Source of the DNA: Moraxella pluranimalium
Lineage (GTDB): Bacteria > Pseudomonadota > Gammaproteobacteria > Pseudomonadales > Moraxellaceae
Reading direction: 5' to 3'
Assembly (NCBI RefSeq): GCF_002014825.1
Contig: NZ_MUYU01000015.1
Location: 1 to 64,000, forward strand
Length of the DNA: 64,000 bases
The notes beneath the pieces were generated by a model, which had not been told where the DNA came from, did not search any database, and saw only the letters and a program-made list of their open reading frames with translations. A program made the translations under genes and the position numbers. Positions 28,801 to 36,454 of this stretch are shown piece after piece (positions within the stretch are counted from its first letter, which is position 1; every line of letters begins with the position of its first letter).

Positions 28801-30899
28801 TCATTGGTCAGTACCGCACGGCTAAATTCAAGCGTATTCAAATCCCCTGCCACCGTGACACCGATGGCAGATTTGGTCAGCTCAGGCAGATAGTTTTGGC
28901 TAAGATTGCCATCAAATTTGGCACTTAAGTGATTGATTTGGTTATCTTTTAGGCGGATGATGGCATCACCTTGACCTGATACCTGCACCGTCTCGCCTGT
29001 CAGCATCTGCGCTGTCAAATCACCGTCTTTGATGTCAATCTCATGGACACCCACACCCTTTTCATCTCGCATCCGCCCTGTGGCGATGATACGCCCTGCA
29101 ATTTGGCTAAATGGCGTCTGCTCTGGCGTATCAAAATAGACATTGGGCTTGATTGGGCTTGCAGTGGCATCAATCTGCCAAGTCAAAGGCGTGGTTGTGG
29201 TGGCAAATTTGAGCTGACCTGTGCCAACAAGCTTACCCATACCGCCTTGATATTGAAAATCTGTTAAATTAACCGTTTCACCTTTTTCAATGTTGGCATT
29301 AAGGGTATAGCGGCCGCTTGGTGCTTCATGTAGCTTAGTGATATCAGCACTGGCAGTGATAAAAGTGCGACCTTCTTCAAGTCGGATGTTAGCATTACCT
29401 TGACGGCTATCAATCTCACCGACCTGCGGTACTTGGCTGCGGCGTAGATTTGCCCAAGTAGCATCGATACGCCACGGCGCATCGGATTTGGATTGATTTT
29501 GGGCAAGAGTTGCGTGCACTGTTTCGCCATCGTGCTGTGCTAGGTCAAACTCAAAGCGAGTGTCATTGCTAGCTTTGTCAAGTAAGCGATATTTAACCCC
29601 AAGTGAGCCCGTCAAAGTCTGTGGCAGATAGGCTTGATAATCTTTGTACTCAACTGGCATGACTTCGCGGACTTTAAAGCCTTGTCCTGTGATTGTCGCA
29701 TCCAGCTCAAACTCATCTGACCATTCCATCTTGCCACGAGCGGTCAGCTCACCACTTGGCGTGCTTGCGCTCAAAAAATCAATATCCATACCGCCATCAC
29801 GCACCACGCCACGACCACGATACCGACCAGACGGTATGTCTTTGGCGTTTAGGTCGGTGTTGATACGCAATTCGATATTTGACACCACACCATCAGCAGT
29901 GATAGTGCCATTGGACAGTGTGATGTTTTGCTCTTCGGCATACGGTAGTAGTACATGGTCAAAGTCAAGCTTGGCGCTAAATGGTGAATTATCATCCAAG
30001 CCCTGTGCGATAAAGCTACCTGTGATGTCATGCTGATTGTATTTGCTGGTCACTGTCCCTGTGGTACGCTTGAGCGAGCCACCTGCTTTGACAGACAGTG
30101 TGTCAAAATACACATCATCGAGTGCCTTGATATGTACATCAGCTGTGGCATCGAGTGGATAATCACCTGATAGGTCAATCTGCCCTGCGGCATTGGCGAC
30201 GCTCAAGGTGTCATCATAGCCAAGTGCCGCTTGTTCAAGCGCAATCTTTGAGCCTGACCACTTGGCATCTGTCACGCTAATATCGTGCAAAATCACAGGC
30301 TTAGCATCGGTTTGTAGATAGCGGACTTGCTTGACTTTGGCATTTTCAAGGTGCAAAGTCACAGGCAGGCTGATGGTCGCATAATCAAACGGCTCGCCAG
30401 TTGGTGGTTTTTTGTTCACCACTTCGATGGTGTCAATATCAGGATTGACCAGATGTACTTGGCGTGCCAAAACAGCTCGCCATCCTAGCTGAATGTAGGC
30501 TTTATTGACATGGACGGTGATGTCTTCGCCTTGCACGATTTTGACATCACTAACCCACAGACCATCACGCAGATTGCCCTGACTGTATTTGAGCGTCGTG
30601 CCGGTTTCGGTGGCGATTTTTTCGACCAAGAATTTTGTGCCACTTTCTGTCCCTGCGGCATACAACAAAGCCAGTAGCAAAATCATCACCGCCACCATCG
30701 TGGTGATAATAAGACGCAGTAAATACACAAGCCAAGTACGCTTTGGTGGATTTGGCTCGTTTGGATTGTTTGAGTTGTTTGAGTTATTTAACTGATTTGG
30801 TGGCGGATTGGGGGTGCTGCTAGAATTTTTGGCAAAATCATCCCCCAAATCAGCACTAAGCGTCTGATTATCAGTTGGTAGGATAGGTTGATTTGCCAT
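25830..30899 (-). CDS. tamB: Translocation and assembly module protein TamB
   Basis: A very large (1689-residue) AsmA-like protein anchored in the inner membrane by one helix (about residues 55-80) and spanning the periplasm as a long beta-rich tube; with TamA it supports outer membrane protein assembly and lipid transport. The C-terminal DUF490/TamB domain is seen (about 1340-1689), with GLRIRGTANAPEIVVFNDAGLTEQQAMNALITGR and the final strand VYVEATSAAENMVDVIYRWKF. It is longer than the 1259 residues of E. coli TamB. An Asn/Pro-rich tract precedes the membrane helix. It lies 46 bases downstream of tamA and is probably co-transcribed. Confidence 0.95.
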   Translation of the reverse strand: MANQPILPTDNQTLSADLGDDFAKNSSSTPNPPPNQLNNSNNSNNPNEPNPPKRTWLVYLLRLIITTMVAVMILLLALLYAAGTESGTKFLVEKIATETGTTLKYSQGNLRDGLWVSDVKIVQGEDITVHVNKAYIQLGWRAVLARQVHLVNPDIDTIEVVNKKPPTGEPFDYATISLPVTLHLENAKVKQVRYLQTDAKPVILHDISVTDAKWSGSKIALEQAALGYDDTLSVANAAGQIDLSGDYPLDATADVHIKALDDVYFDTLSVKAGGSLKRTTGTVTSKYNQHDITGSFIAQGLDDNSPFSAKLDFDHVLLPYAEEQNITLSNGTITADGVVSNIELRINTDLNAKDIPSGRYRGRGVVRDGGMDIDFLSASTPSGELTARGKMEWSDEFELDATITGQGFKVREVMPVEYKDYQAYLPQTLTGSLGVKYRLLDKASNDTRFEFDLAQHDGETVHATLAQNQSKSDAPWRIDATWANLRRSQVPQVGEIDSRQGNANIRLEEGRTFITASADITKLHEAPSGRYTLNANIEKGETVNLTDFQYQGGMGKLVGTGQLKFATTTTPLTWQIDATASPIKPNVYFDTPEQTPFSQIAGRIIATGRMRDEKGVGVHEIDIKDGDLTAQMLTGETVQVSGQGDAIIRLKDNQINHLSAKFDGNLSQNYLPELTKSAIGVTVAGDLNTLEFSRAVLTNDSGKVSLAGKLGLTDGISWDMAGRLDEVNTAKFVKDSNLIATITGDVSSQGKYSAGKLGDVTLKFDGSVLNKNLPTGTVAIDAKGSGSKFVVNRFSHQGQAGKLDATGWLDLSNGVAWQLDADMASLNLGAFVKQLSTDMTGKVRIGGDWGSSVQIVRVDDLNLTGQFNGRELNATGSLYAELALPKDLQGYINRIKAASHRPRSKDELLSLRSRIDANARQTQNIIKKLNADNLKVQIGENYLAITGDESQLTTSVNIVDLGQIVDKTAGAIQGGIILINDDNALPTLYIDMAASGVRAPSLVIQNAQVIGKVINLGNTDSQLLMQGNDIIVMGKVIKSARVDFSGTESDHVLSVATKSGDIEASSKVQGSFDRNTMKYTGVLSDSSIKSRFGVMAQRQPTEFSYGMNDSSVYVAPHCWQTARSSDAGVGVICLQDTLSYTPTSGNVNVVIQNLDTQVFSAALPSDIEWQSLLNGRAKVSWQKGSEPVVDAVLYSDDGRLGLTSDDTGYVEMPYKRFSLIAQSVAKGLKIRTDVSGVAGQGYADVIINPYQDTKPISGALVMNDMNLAVLRPFFPNLQALTGKVSLAGGLGGTLTKPLFYGNANLDKGSLAIVGVPMVLTDINATMSIRGTSAELTGGFNSGDGKGVLTGGLDWSQEIQAKLGISGENLTVNQPPLVVSQISPDLEIIVKPLSKYVDVQGVVSIPTATIRPPETTATIVSESPDVTVLDRRISGNVDKILAKVEPWSINANIGVDLGKNVEFRGFGATLPLAGALHLTQSGQGAMQALGVVQVSKRTKIDGIGQNLELNYAQIRFNGDLLNPRLSIEGEKQIEGQTIGLRIRGTANAPEIVVFNDAGLTEQQAMNALITGRISESNDSQITEQGFRSQVTNQLAAAGLSLGLSGTRNLTNQIGQALGLQSLTIDASGNSSDTNVNVTGYITPDLYIRYGVGVFNAESSLSMRYQLTRRVYVEATSAAENMVDVIYRWKF

Positions 30900-30945
30900 A
30901 AAAATCCTTAACTTAAGTCATCAAAGCACATTGTAACCGATTCAT

Positions 30946-33804
30946 CTAAAAAGGTGAACCAATAAAAAAGTGCAACTTAATCGGCGTGCCTTCTTCTTTG
31001 ACCCCTGTCGCGACATCTACCCGAAGCTGTCCCACCGGTGATGCCCAGCGCACGCCCACGCCTGCACCGATTTTGGTATCGTTATTAAAGTTTTTGTCAT
31101 AGGCATTACCGACATCGGTAAATACCGCTAAGCGTAAATCCTTCATCACTTCATAATTATACTCAAGACTGCCCACTGCCAGGGCTTGACCGCCCAGCAG
31201 ATAGCCCGTGCTTGAAGTTGGCGATAAGCTGTTATAATTATAGCCACGGATGCTTTGGTCGCCCCCTGCAAAAAATCTTAGCTTATACGGTACTTTGTCA
31301 AACTCATCTGCCCAAATATAGCCACCTTTTAGCCCTGCCACGAGCTGATGTGCACGATTTTTGCCATAGGCATTATCCCTAAAGCTATACACGCCACTGA
31401 TACCCGCTTGTGCGATGGCAAGGTTTGTATCACTCACGATGCCTTTACCACCTGCTTCGAGCGAATAATACTGACGATAGCCATGTAGTGGATTGACTGG
31501 ATTATCCGCTACTGTCTTGTGCAGTGCCATGCCTGCAAGCACCACTTCTTGGGTTGCACCCCCTGCTACAAAGCCCACAGGCAAATCTTGCCATGTATCG
31601 CTCGGTGCATCACTTTCGAGCTCATCTAGGCGATAGCGTAGTGAATACGTGCGATTCCAGCCTGTTTTGCTTTGGATATTACGGCTAATACCCTGCTCAA
31701 GCGTACGCGTGGACAAATCATAACCCGATGCCTGCGCGATGACTTCTTCATCATAGCTTAGACTGGCTTGTAATTTATCATTAAGCGGATGCATCCAAGG
31801 TCGTGATGCGTAGAGTTTTGCACCTTTTTTGTCTTGGGACAATCGCAGCTCAACACCTGCTTGATAGCCATCACGGTTGATGAGATTGTGCTCAAATTTG
31901 GTCACCAAGCGCGCGCCTGTATCCGAGCCCCAGCCCAGACCAATTTGTCCATCTCGTGGCTTGTCTGATGCCACAAAGACATACAAGGGGACTTTTTTGT
32001 CCGCATAGACTTGATTGGGTGTTTTTTTGTCCGCAAGCTCGGGGCGTTTACCATCTTCACCCAAGGCAAACGGCACGCCTTCATCTTTGGTCTCATCGGG
32101 TAGCACCGCCTTGACAACATTACTCACCGCATCACTGATACGCCCAAGCAAGCTCTTATTCTCATCTTGGCTATCAATCGCCAATACACGGTCGGCAGGC
32201 AGATTGTACAGTCGCTCGGCTTTTTGACTGACTGCCGCCAATTTATCCTTGATAATCTGTGATGCACTAAATTCAATCGGGGCAATCTCCGCCGTCGTAC
32301 CATCGCCCAAATCCACCGCCTGCGTGCTCGGCGTCTCACTCGCAGGTGCTGTATCTTCAAAGCTAACCAAATTTGCCGCCTGCGCCTTATCAGGATAGAC
32401 CGTTTCGGTATTCACCGCATTAAAATACCCTGTGGATAATAAATCATTCGACAGCTGTCTGACCGCTTGGCGATTATAGGCATCACCCATCTCAAAGGTC
32501 AGTAGCTTTTTGAGTAATTCAGGTTTGACCGGTAATTTATCAGGGTCGGTCGTCAGCTGACCGGTTGCCTTATCAAAGGTAAAAAACACCACATTATCAA
32601 AATGATACTGCGAACCGGTATCATACACTAAGCTGACATCAGCGATATTATCAGGCAAAATCACATCAACCGAATTATTCAGCCATTTACCATCCAAAAA
32701 GCCTTTTTCGCCACTAGTATCTTCGATGGCAAGCTTACTGACTTCGTATTGGCCATGATTAAAAATATCGCCCGGCTGCATGGCGGATGAATTGACCACG
32801 CTTTGATACGCCTGATTGGTTGCGCCATCGCCACGCACTTCGAGCGCACGGTTGCCCACACGTACAGGCTCGCCAAGCTTATCAATGATAAGATTAATCT
32901 CGCCTGCGCTTTTTTTGGTGATACGCATCTGCACATCATAATAGCCCACCGCACGAGCCGCCGCCTGTGCTGTCTGTCTTAGGCGTGCCACCGACCCTTG
33001 AAAGTCAGTTACCGAATCGACAGTGATGTCTTCGAGTGCTGCTTTGATATTTTGATAAGGCTCTTGCTTGATGTCGCTACGCTTAAGCTCAATCAGAGCA
33101 TCATCCGCTTGCCCATTGGCAGTATCCGCCTGCAAAAAATGCACCTTTAGGCGGGGCACTTTACTCACCCCATCATTGAACAGCCTATCATAGGTACGCC
33201 GTAAAATATTGGGCTGTTTGACGGTGTCATGCTCCACCACCAAAGTCTGATTGGTCGTATCTGTGTTAGTGTATTCAGGAATATACGCCGTCGGGTCAAT
33301 GCCATCTGCCTCACCAATGCCAAGCGTGCTCAAAGTGTTGGGCGTAACCGCAGTATTCGCCGCTGCCACATCCAGTCCAATGGGTACGGCTGTGCTATTG
33401 ATACGTGAAATCGGCAATGCCTGCACGACATTCACATCGGCGCTGTCATTATTGCCATTATTACCATTATTGACATCATTACCCTGATGACTGCCTGATA
33501 TGTCTGTCGGCTTATTAAGTGTATCAACTGCCGTATTATTTGCCGTATCCGTTGCTGTCTTGGCTGATGGTACATCGCTTGGCGTGTGTAGGCTCGCTAG
33601 GTCAATGGTGCTTGTGTTTGGCACAGCTTGACGAGCAGCAAGTAATCTAGCATCGATTTGTTCAGGGGTTAATAAAGTCGGTGCTGTCTGCGCCGTCGTC
33701 TGTGCATGAGCAGACATCGTCAACTGCCCAAAAACCGATAAGCAAGCCAACCATAGATAGGTCGGCTTGGCAAGTTTTGGCGAACAAATCAGTGGACTTG
33801 GCAT
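30946..33804 (-). CDS. tamA: Translocation and assembly module outer membrane protein TamA (Omp85 family)
   Basis: Outer membrane beta-barrel partner of TamB. The 952-residue product has a signal peptide (cleavage near AHA|Q at about residue 34), a long Asn/Asp/Thr-rich region to about residue 200, POTRA-like domains (about 215-440), another linker, and a C-terminal Omp85 barrel (about 620-952) with FFAGGDQSIRGYNYNSLSP near the end, GVGVRWASPVGQLRVDVATG, and a terminal aromatic (GSPF). E. coli TamA has 577 residues, so some 350 are extra. The start at 33804 was chosen because the signal peptide begins there; a longer frame starts at 33861. Confidence 0.93.
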   Translation of the reverse strand: MPSPLICSPKLAKPTYLWLACLSVFGQLTMSAHAQTTAQTAPTLLTPEQIDARLLAARQAVPNTSTIDLASLHTPSDVPSAKTATDTANNTAVDTLNKPTDISGSHQGNDVNNGNNGNNDSADVNVVQALPISRINSTAVPIGLDVAAANTAVTPNTLSTLGIGEADGIDPTAYIPEYTNTDTTNQTLVVEHDTVKQPNILRRTYDRLFNDGVSKVPRLKVHFLQADTANGQADDALIELKRSDIKQEPYQNIKAALEDITVDSVTDFQGSVARLRQTAQAAARAVGYYDVQMRITKKSAGEINLIIDKLGEPVRVGNRALEVRGDGATNQAYQSVVNSSAMQPGDIFNHGQYEVSKLAIEDTSGEKGFLDGKWLNNSVDVILPDNIADVSLVYDTGSQYHFDNVVFFTFDKATGQLTTDPDKLPVKPELLKKLLTFEMGDAYNRQAVRQLSNDLLSTGYFNAVNTETVYPDKAQAANLVSFEDTAPASETPSTQAVDLGDGTTAEIAPIEFSASQIIKDKLAAVSQKAERLYNLPADRVLAIDSQDENKSLLGRISDAVSNVVKAVLPDETKDEGVPFALGEDGKRPELADKKTPNQVYADKKVPLYVFVASDKPRDGQIGLGWGSDTGARLVTKFEHNLINRDGYQAGVELRLSQDKKGAKLYASRPWMHPLNDKLQASLSYDEEVIAQASGYDLSTRTLEQGISRNIQSKTGWNRTYSLRYRLDELESDAPSDTWQDLPVGFVAGGATQEVVLAGMALHKTVADNPVNPLHGYRQYYSLEAGGKGIVSDTNLAIAQAGISGVYSFRDNAYGKNRAHQLVAGLKGGYIWADEFDKVPYKLRFFAGGDQSIRGYNYNSLSPTSSTGYLLGGQALAVGSLEYNYEVMKDLRLAVFTDVGNAYDKNFNNDTKIGAGVGVRWASPVGQLRVDVATGVKEEGTPIKLHFFIGSPF

Positions 33805-34050
33805 AAACAACTCACAAAACCTAAAAAATGTCAATGGTAGATTTGAACAAGTTTTGTCCAAAATCTTTAGCAGCTTGAAAATTTCACAGCTTAATTGTCA
33901 AATTCCTGCTATTATAGCAAAATTTATGGGAATAACAGGTATCAAAGCTTGCAAATTTTGTATAATCAGGCGTATCTTTTGAACACTGTAACACAAAATC
34001 GCATCGATACCAAACCATCCCGCCATCATTTTTAAGATTTTAACACTTTT

Positions 34051-35382
34051 ATGGCAAGTCAGCTTTCACTATTTCGTCGTCGGGCGTTTAGCTCGATGTT
34101 TTTTACCCAATTTTTTGGGGCGTTTAATGACAATGTCTTTAAACAAGCATTAATTTTGGTGCTGACTTATAGTGCTGCTGCAAAGCTTGGCATGGAAGTT
34201 AGTCTACTCAATAACTTGGCAGCGTTATTATTTATCTTGCCTTATTTCTTATTTTCTGCTTTGGCAGGTCAAATCGCTGATAAATACGAAAAATCCAAAC
34301 TCACCCGCCAAATCAAATTTTTAGAAATCGTCATCATGGCAGTAGCCGCCATTGGCTTTATTTATGAAATTTATTGGCTGCTGTTCATTTCGTTATTTGC
34401 GATGGGGGCGCAGTCCACCTTTTTTGGCCCGATTAAGTACGCCTATCTACCCGAAGCCATGCACAAAGATGAGCTGGTCGGCGCGAACGGACTGTTTCAG
34501 ACCAGTACCAGCCTTGCCATCTTGACTGGTATGATGACCGCAGGCGTGCTGACGCAATTGTTCTTTTCAGACTATTGGCTGACGGTAACTACCCTGCTTG
34601 TGGCGATATTTGGCTACATCGCTGCGCGCCAAATCCCTGAAACCGCCGTTCATGTACCTGATTTACAGATTGACTGGAATATCTTTCGTACCAGCTATGA
34701 CATCATCAAGCATTTGTACAGCTTACCGCTGTTGTTCTTTGTCATTATGGGTAATAGCTGGTTTTGGTTCTATGGGGCGACGTTTTTGACGCAGACCCCC
34801 GAAGTCAGTAAGGTCATCTTACACGGTGATGAGTCAGTGGTGATTTTCTTATTGACTATTTTTTCGGTAGGGATTGCCATTGGCTCGCTACTATGCAAGA
34901 GCCTAACCAAAAACCAAGTCAGCCTACGCCTACTGCCTTTTGGTATCGCAGGGTTGTCGATTTTTGCCATTGCGCTGTATTTCTCGCTCAATGCACTGGT
35001 TATCGAACCTAAGCTACTGCCTTATACTGTCAGCGAATTATTAGCCACTGATGGTACGTACATTGTCTTTGCTGAGTTATTTTTGCTCGGCTTGAGCGGT
35101 GGTATTTATATCGTTCCGCTTTATACCTGTATGCAGGCTTATTCACCAGTTGACCATCGTTCACGTATCGTTGGTGCTAATAACATCTTTAATGCCTTGT
35201 ATATGGTTATCTCTGCCATCTTTGCCATTATCGTGCTTGCCCTACTCAAGCGTAGCCTGCCTGAGCTGTTTTTTATCACGGGTGTGGTGAATGTTGTTTT
35301 TGGTGCTTTTTTGTTCTTTAAACTTAAGCAATATCAAGACAGCTTACCAATCAATACCGATGATACACCGATGATGACTTGA
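34051..35382 (+). CDS. MFS transporter, LplT-like
   Basis: A 443-residue inner-membrane transporter with about 12 helices. The N-terminal FFTQFFGAFNDNVFKQALI and the loop ALAGQIADKYEKSKLTRQIKFLEI, followed by AQSTFFGPIKYAYLPEAMHKDELVGANGLFQTSTSLAIL, are typical of the lysophospholipid transporter LplT and of the transporter half of Aas-like fusions. It probably flips lysophospholipids inward, but no acyltransferase domain is attached and none is adjacent. It is divergent from tamA with about 245 bases between. No good ribosome site is seen. A stem-loop terminator follows 72 bases after the stop. Confidence 0.82.
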   Translation: MASQLSLFRRRAFSSMFFTQFFGAFNDNVFKQALILVLTYSAAAKLGMEVSLLNNLAALLFILPYFLFSALAGQIADKYEKSKLTRQIKFLEIVIMAVAAIGFIYEIYWLLFISLFAMGAQSTFFGPIKYAYLPEAMHKDELVGANGLFQTSTSLAILTGMMTAGVLTQLFFSDYWLTVTTLLVAIFGYIAARQIPETAVHVPDLQIDWNIFRTSYDIIKHLYSLPLLFFVIMGNSWFWFYGATFLTQTPEVSKVILHGDESVVIFLLTIFSVGIAIGSLLCKSLTKNQVSLRLLPFGIAGLSIFAIALYFSLNALVIEPKLLPYTVSELLATDGTYIVFAELFLLGLSGGIYIVPLYTCMQAYSPVDHRSRIVGANNIFNALYMVISAIFAIIVLALLKRSLPELFFITGVVNVVFGAFLFFKLKQYQDSLPINTDDTPMMT

Positions 35383-35454
35383 TTGTTACGCCAACAGATA
35401 CAATCAAACAACAAATTTTGTCCATCTGAGTAATAAAAAATTACCCCATCTTGC

Positions 35455-35485
35455 GGTGAAATCTGTTATGATTTCACCAATTTTT
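35455..35485 (+). terminator. Terminator after the MFS gene
   Basis: GGTGAAAT (35455-35462) pairs perfectly with ATTTCACC (35471-35478) followed by AATTTTT. It lies within 50 bases of the next start codon. Confidence 0.7.
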
Positions 35486-35526
35486 ATCCTTTGTAAATTT
35501 GCACATTGACAACTATGGAACTTAAG

Positions 35527-36342
35527 ATGAAAAAACTTTCTCTTGCTTTACTTTGTACCACAGCATTTGCAAGCACTGCATTTGCAAGCACCTATGCACC
35601 TGTATTGCGTGGTGAAATCACCCAAACCATCACCCATGCCAATTCAGCCAACCTATTGACCAATGCCGTCAAAAATCTACCAACGCCAAGCGTCAACGTC
35701 AGTGATGTCAGCACCGTTGCAACTGTGCTTATCCCTGCCAACAGTGCAGGCACAACTATGCTGGATGTTACCCTAATGGATGAGTTCATGGACGATATCG
35801 CCCCGAACGCTCGTCATTACCCAACCAACTTCCCAACTCGCACCGCTGACTTTGTCGCCAAAGAAAACGTCAAATACCTATCAGACTGGCTAGAGCCTTA
35901 TGCAACCGCCCCTGATGCCTCATTTGACGTGGTACTACGCGCTGCCAAAATCAACGGTATGGCACGTAACCTAAATCTAGGCACTGACTACACCCTACGC
36001 GCAACAGCACATATGCAAAAAGCCCTAGAGCTACAGCCAAACCACGCTGAAGCCAACTTCCTACTTGGTATGATGCTATCAGAAACAGGCGCATTCAAAG
36101 AAGGTCGCAAATACCTAGATAAAGCCGCATCACTTGGCTATATCGAAGCTGAACAAAGCATCGCCCAAGCCGACCTTATCAGCGACAACAAAACCGCTGC
36201 ACTAAAACGCCTGCGTGATTTGGCAGCCAAAAACCCAAACAACACCCAAATCGCAGAACAAATCCGCATGATTGAAAGTGGCAATTTCTACATTTGGAAC
36301 ATCGCTGACAATCAGCTGAATATCAAATCGCTAGAACGCTAA
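35527..36342 (+). CDS. Exported TPR-like protein of unknown function
   Basis: A 271-residue protein with a signal peptide (MKKLSLALLCTTAFASTAFAS, cleavage after an AFA). The C-terminal third (about 155-250) contains tetratricopeptide-like helices: YTLRATAHMQKALELQPNHAEANFLLGMMLSETGAFKEGRKYLDKAASLGY. The N-terminal part is Thr/Ser/Val-rich and not recognised. The signal region contains a 15-base duplication (35563-35577 and 35578-35592) giving AFAST twice. The start at 35527 was taken for its signal peptide and GGAA upstream; in-frame ATG 35515 is an alternative. Likely periplasmic. It ends at a good terminator. Confidence 0.7.
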   Translation: MKKLSLALLCTTAFASTAFASTYAPVLRGEITQTITHANSANLLTNAVKNLPTPSVNVSDVSTVATVLIPANSAGTTMLDVTLMDEFMDDIAPNARHYPTNFPTRTADFVAKENVKYLSDWLEPYATAPDASFDVVLRAAKINGMARNLNLGTDYTLRATAHMQKALELQPNHAEANFLLGMMLSETGAFKEGRKYLDKAASLGYIEAEQSIAQADLISDNKTAALKRLRDLAAKNPNNTQIAEQIRMIESGNFYIWNIADNQLNIKSLER

Positions 36343-36372
36343 TTCGCCCTATCATGGTCGGATAGAGAGATT

Positions 36373-36407
36373 TTTTCCGCATGGGTAACTGTGCGGAAAA
36401 TTTTTTT
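36373..36407 (+). terminator. Terminator after the TPR-like gene
   Basis: TTTTCCGCA (36373-36381) pairs with TGCGGAAAA (36392-36400), then seven T. Confidence 0.85.
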
Positions 36408-36454
36408 ATGAATTTATTGTAAAAGTATTATAAATTATCGCTTGGCAATTTTTT

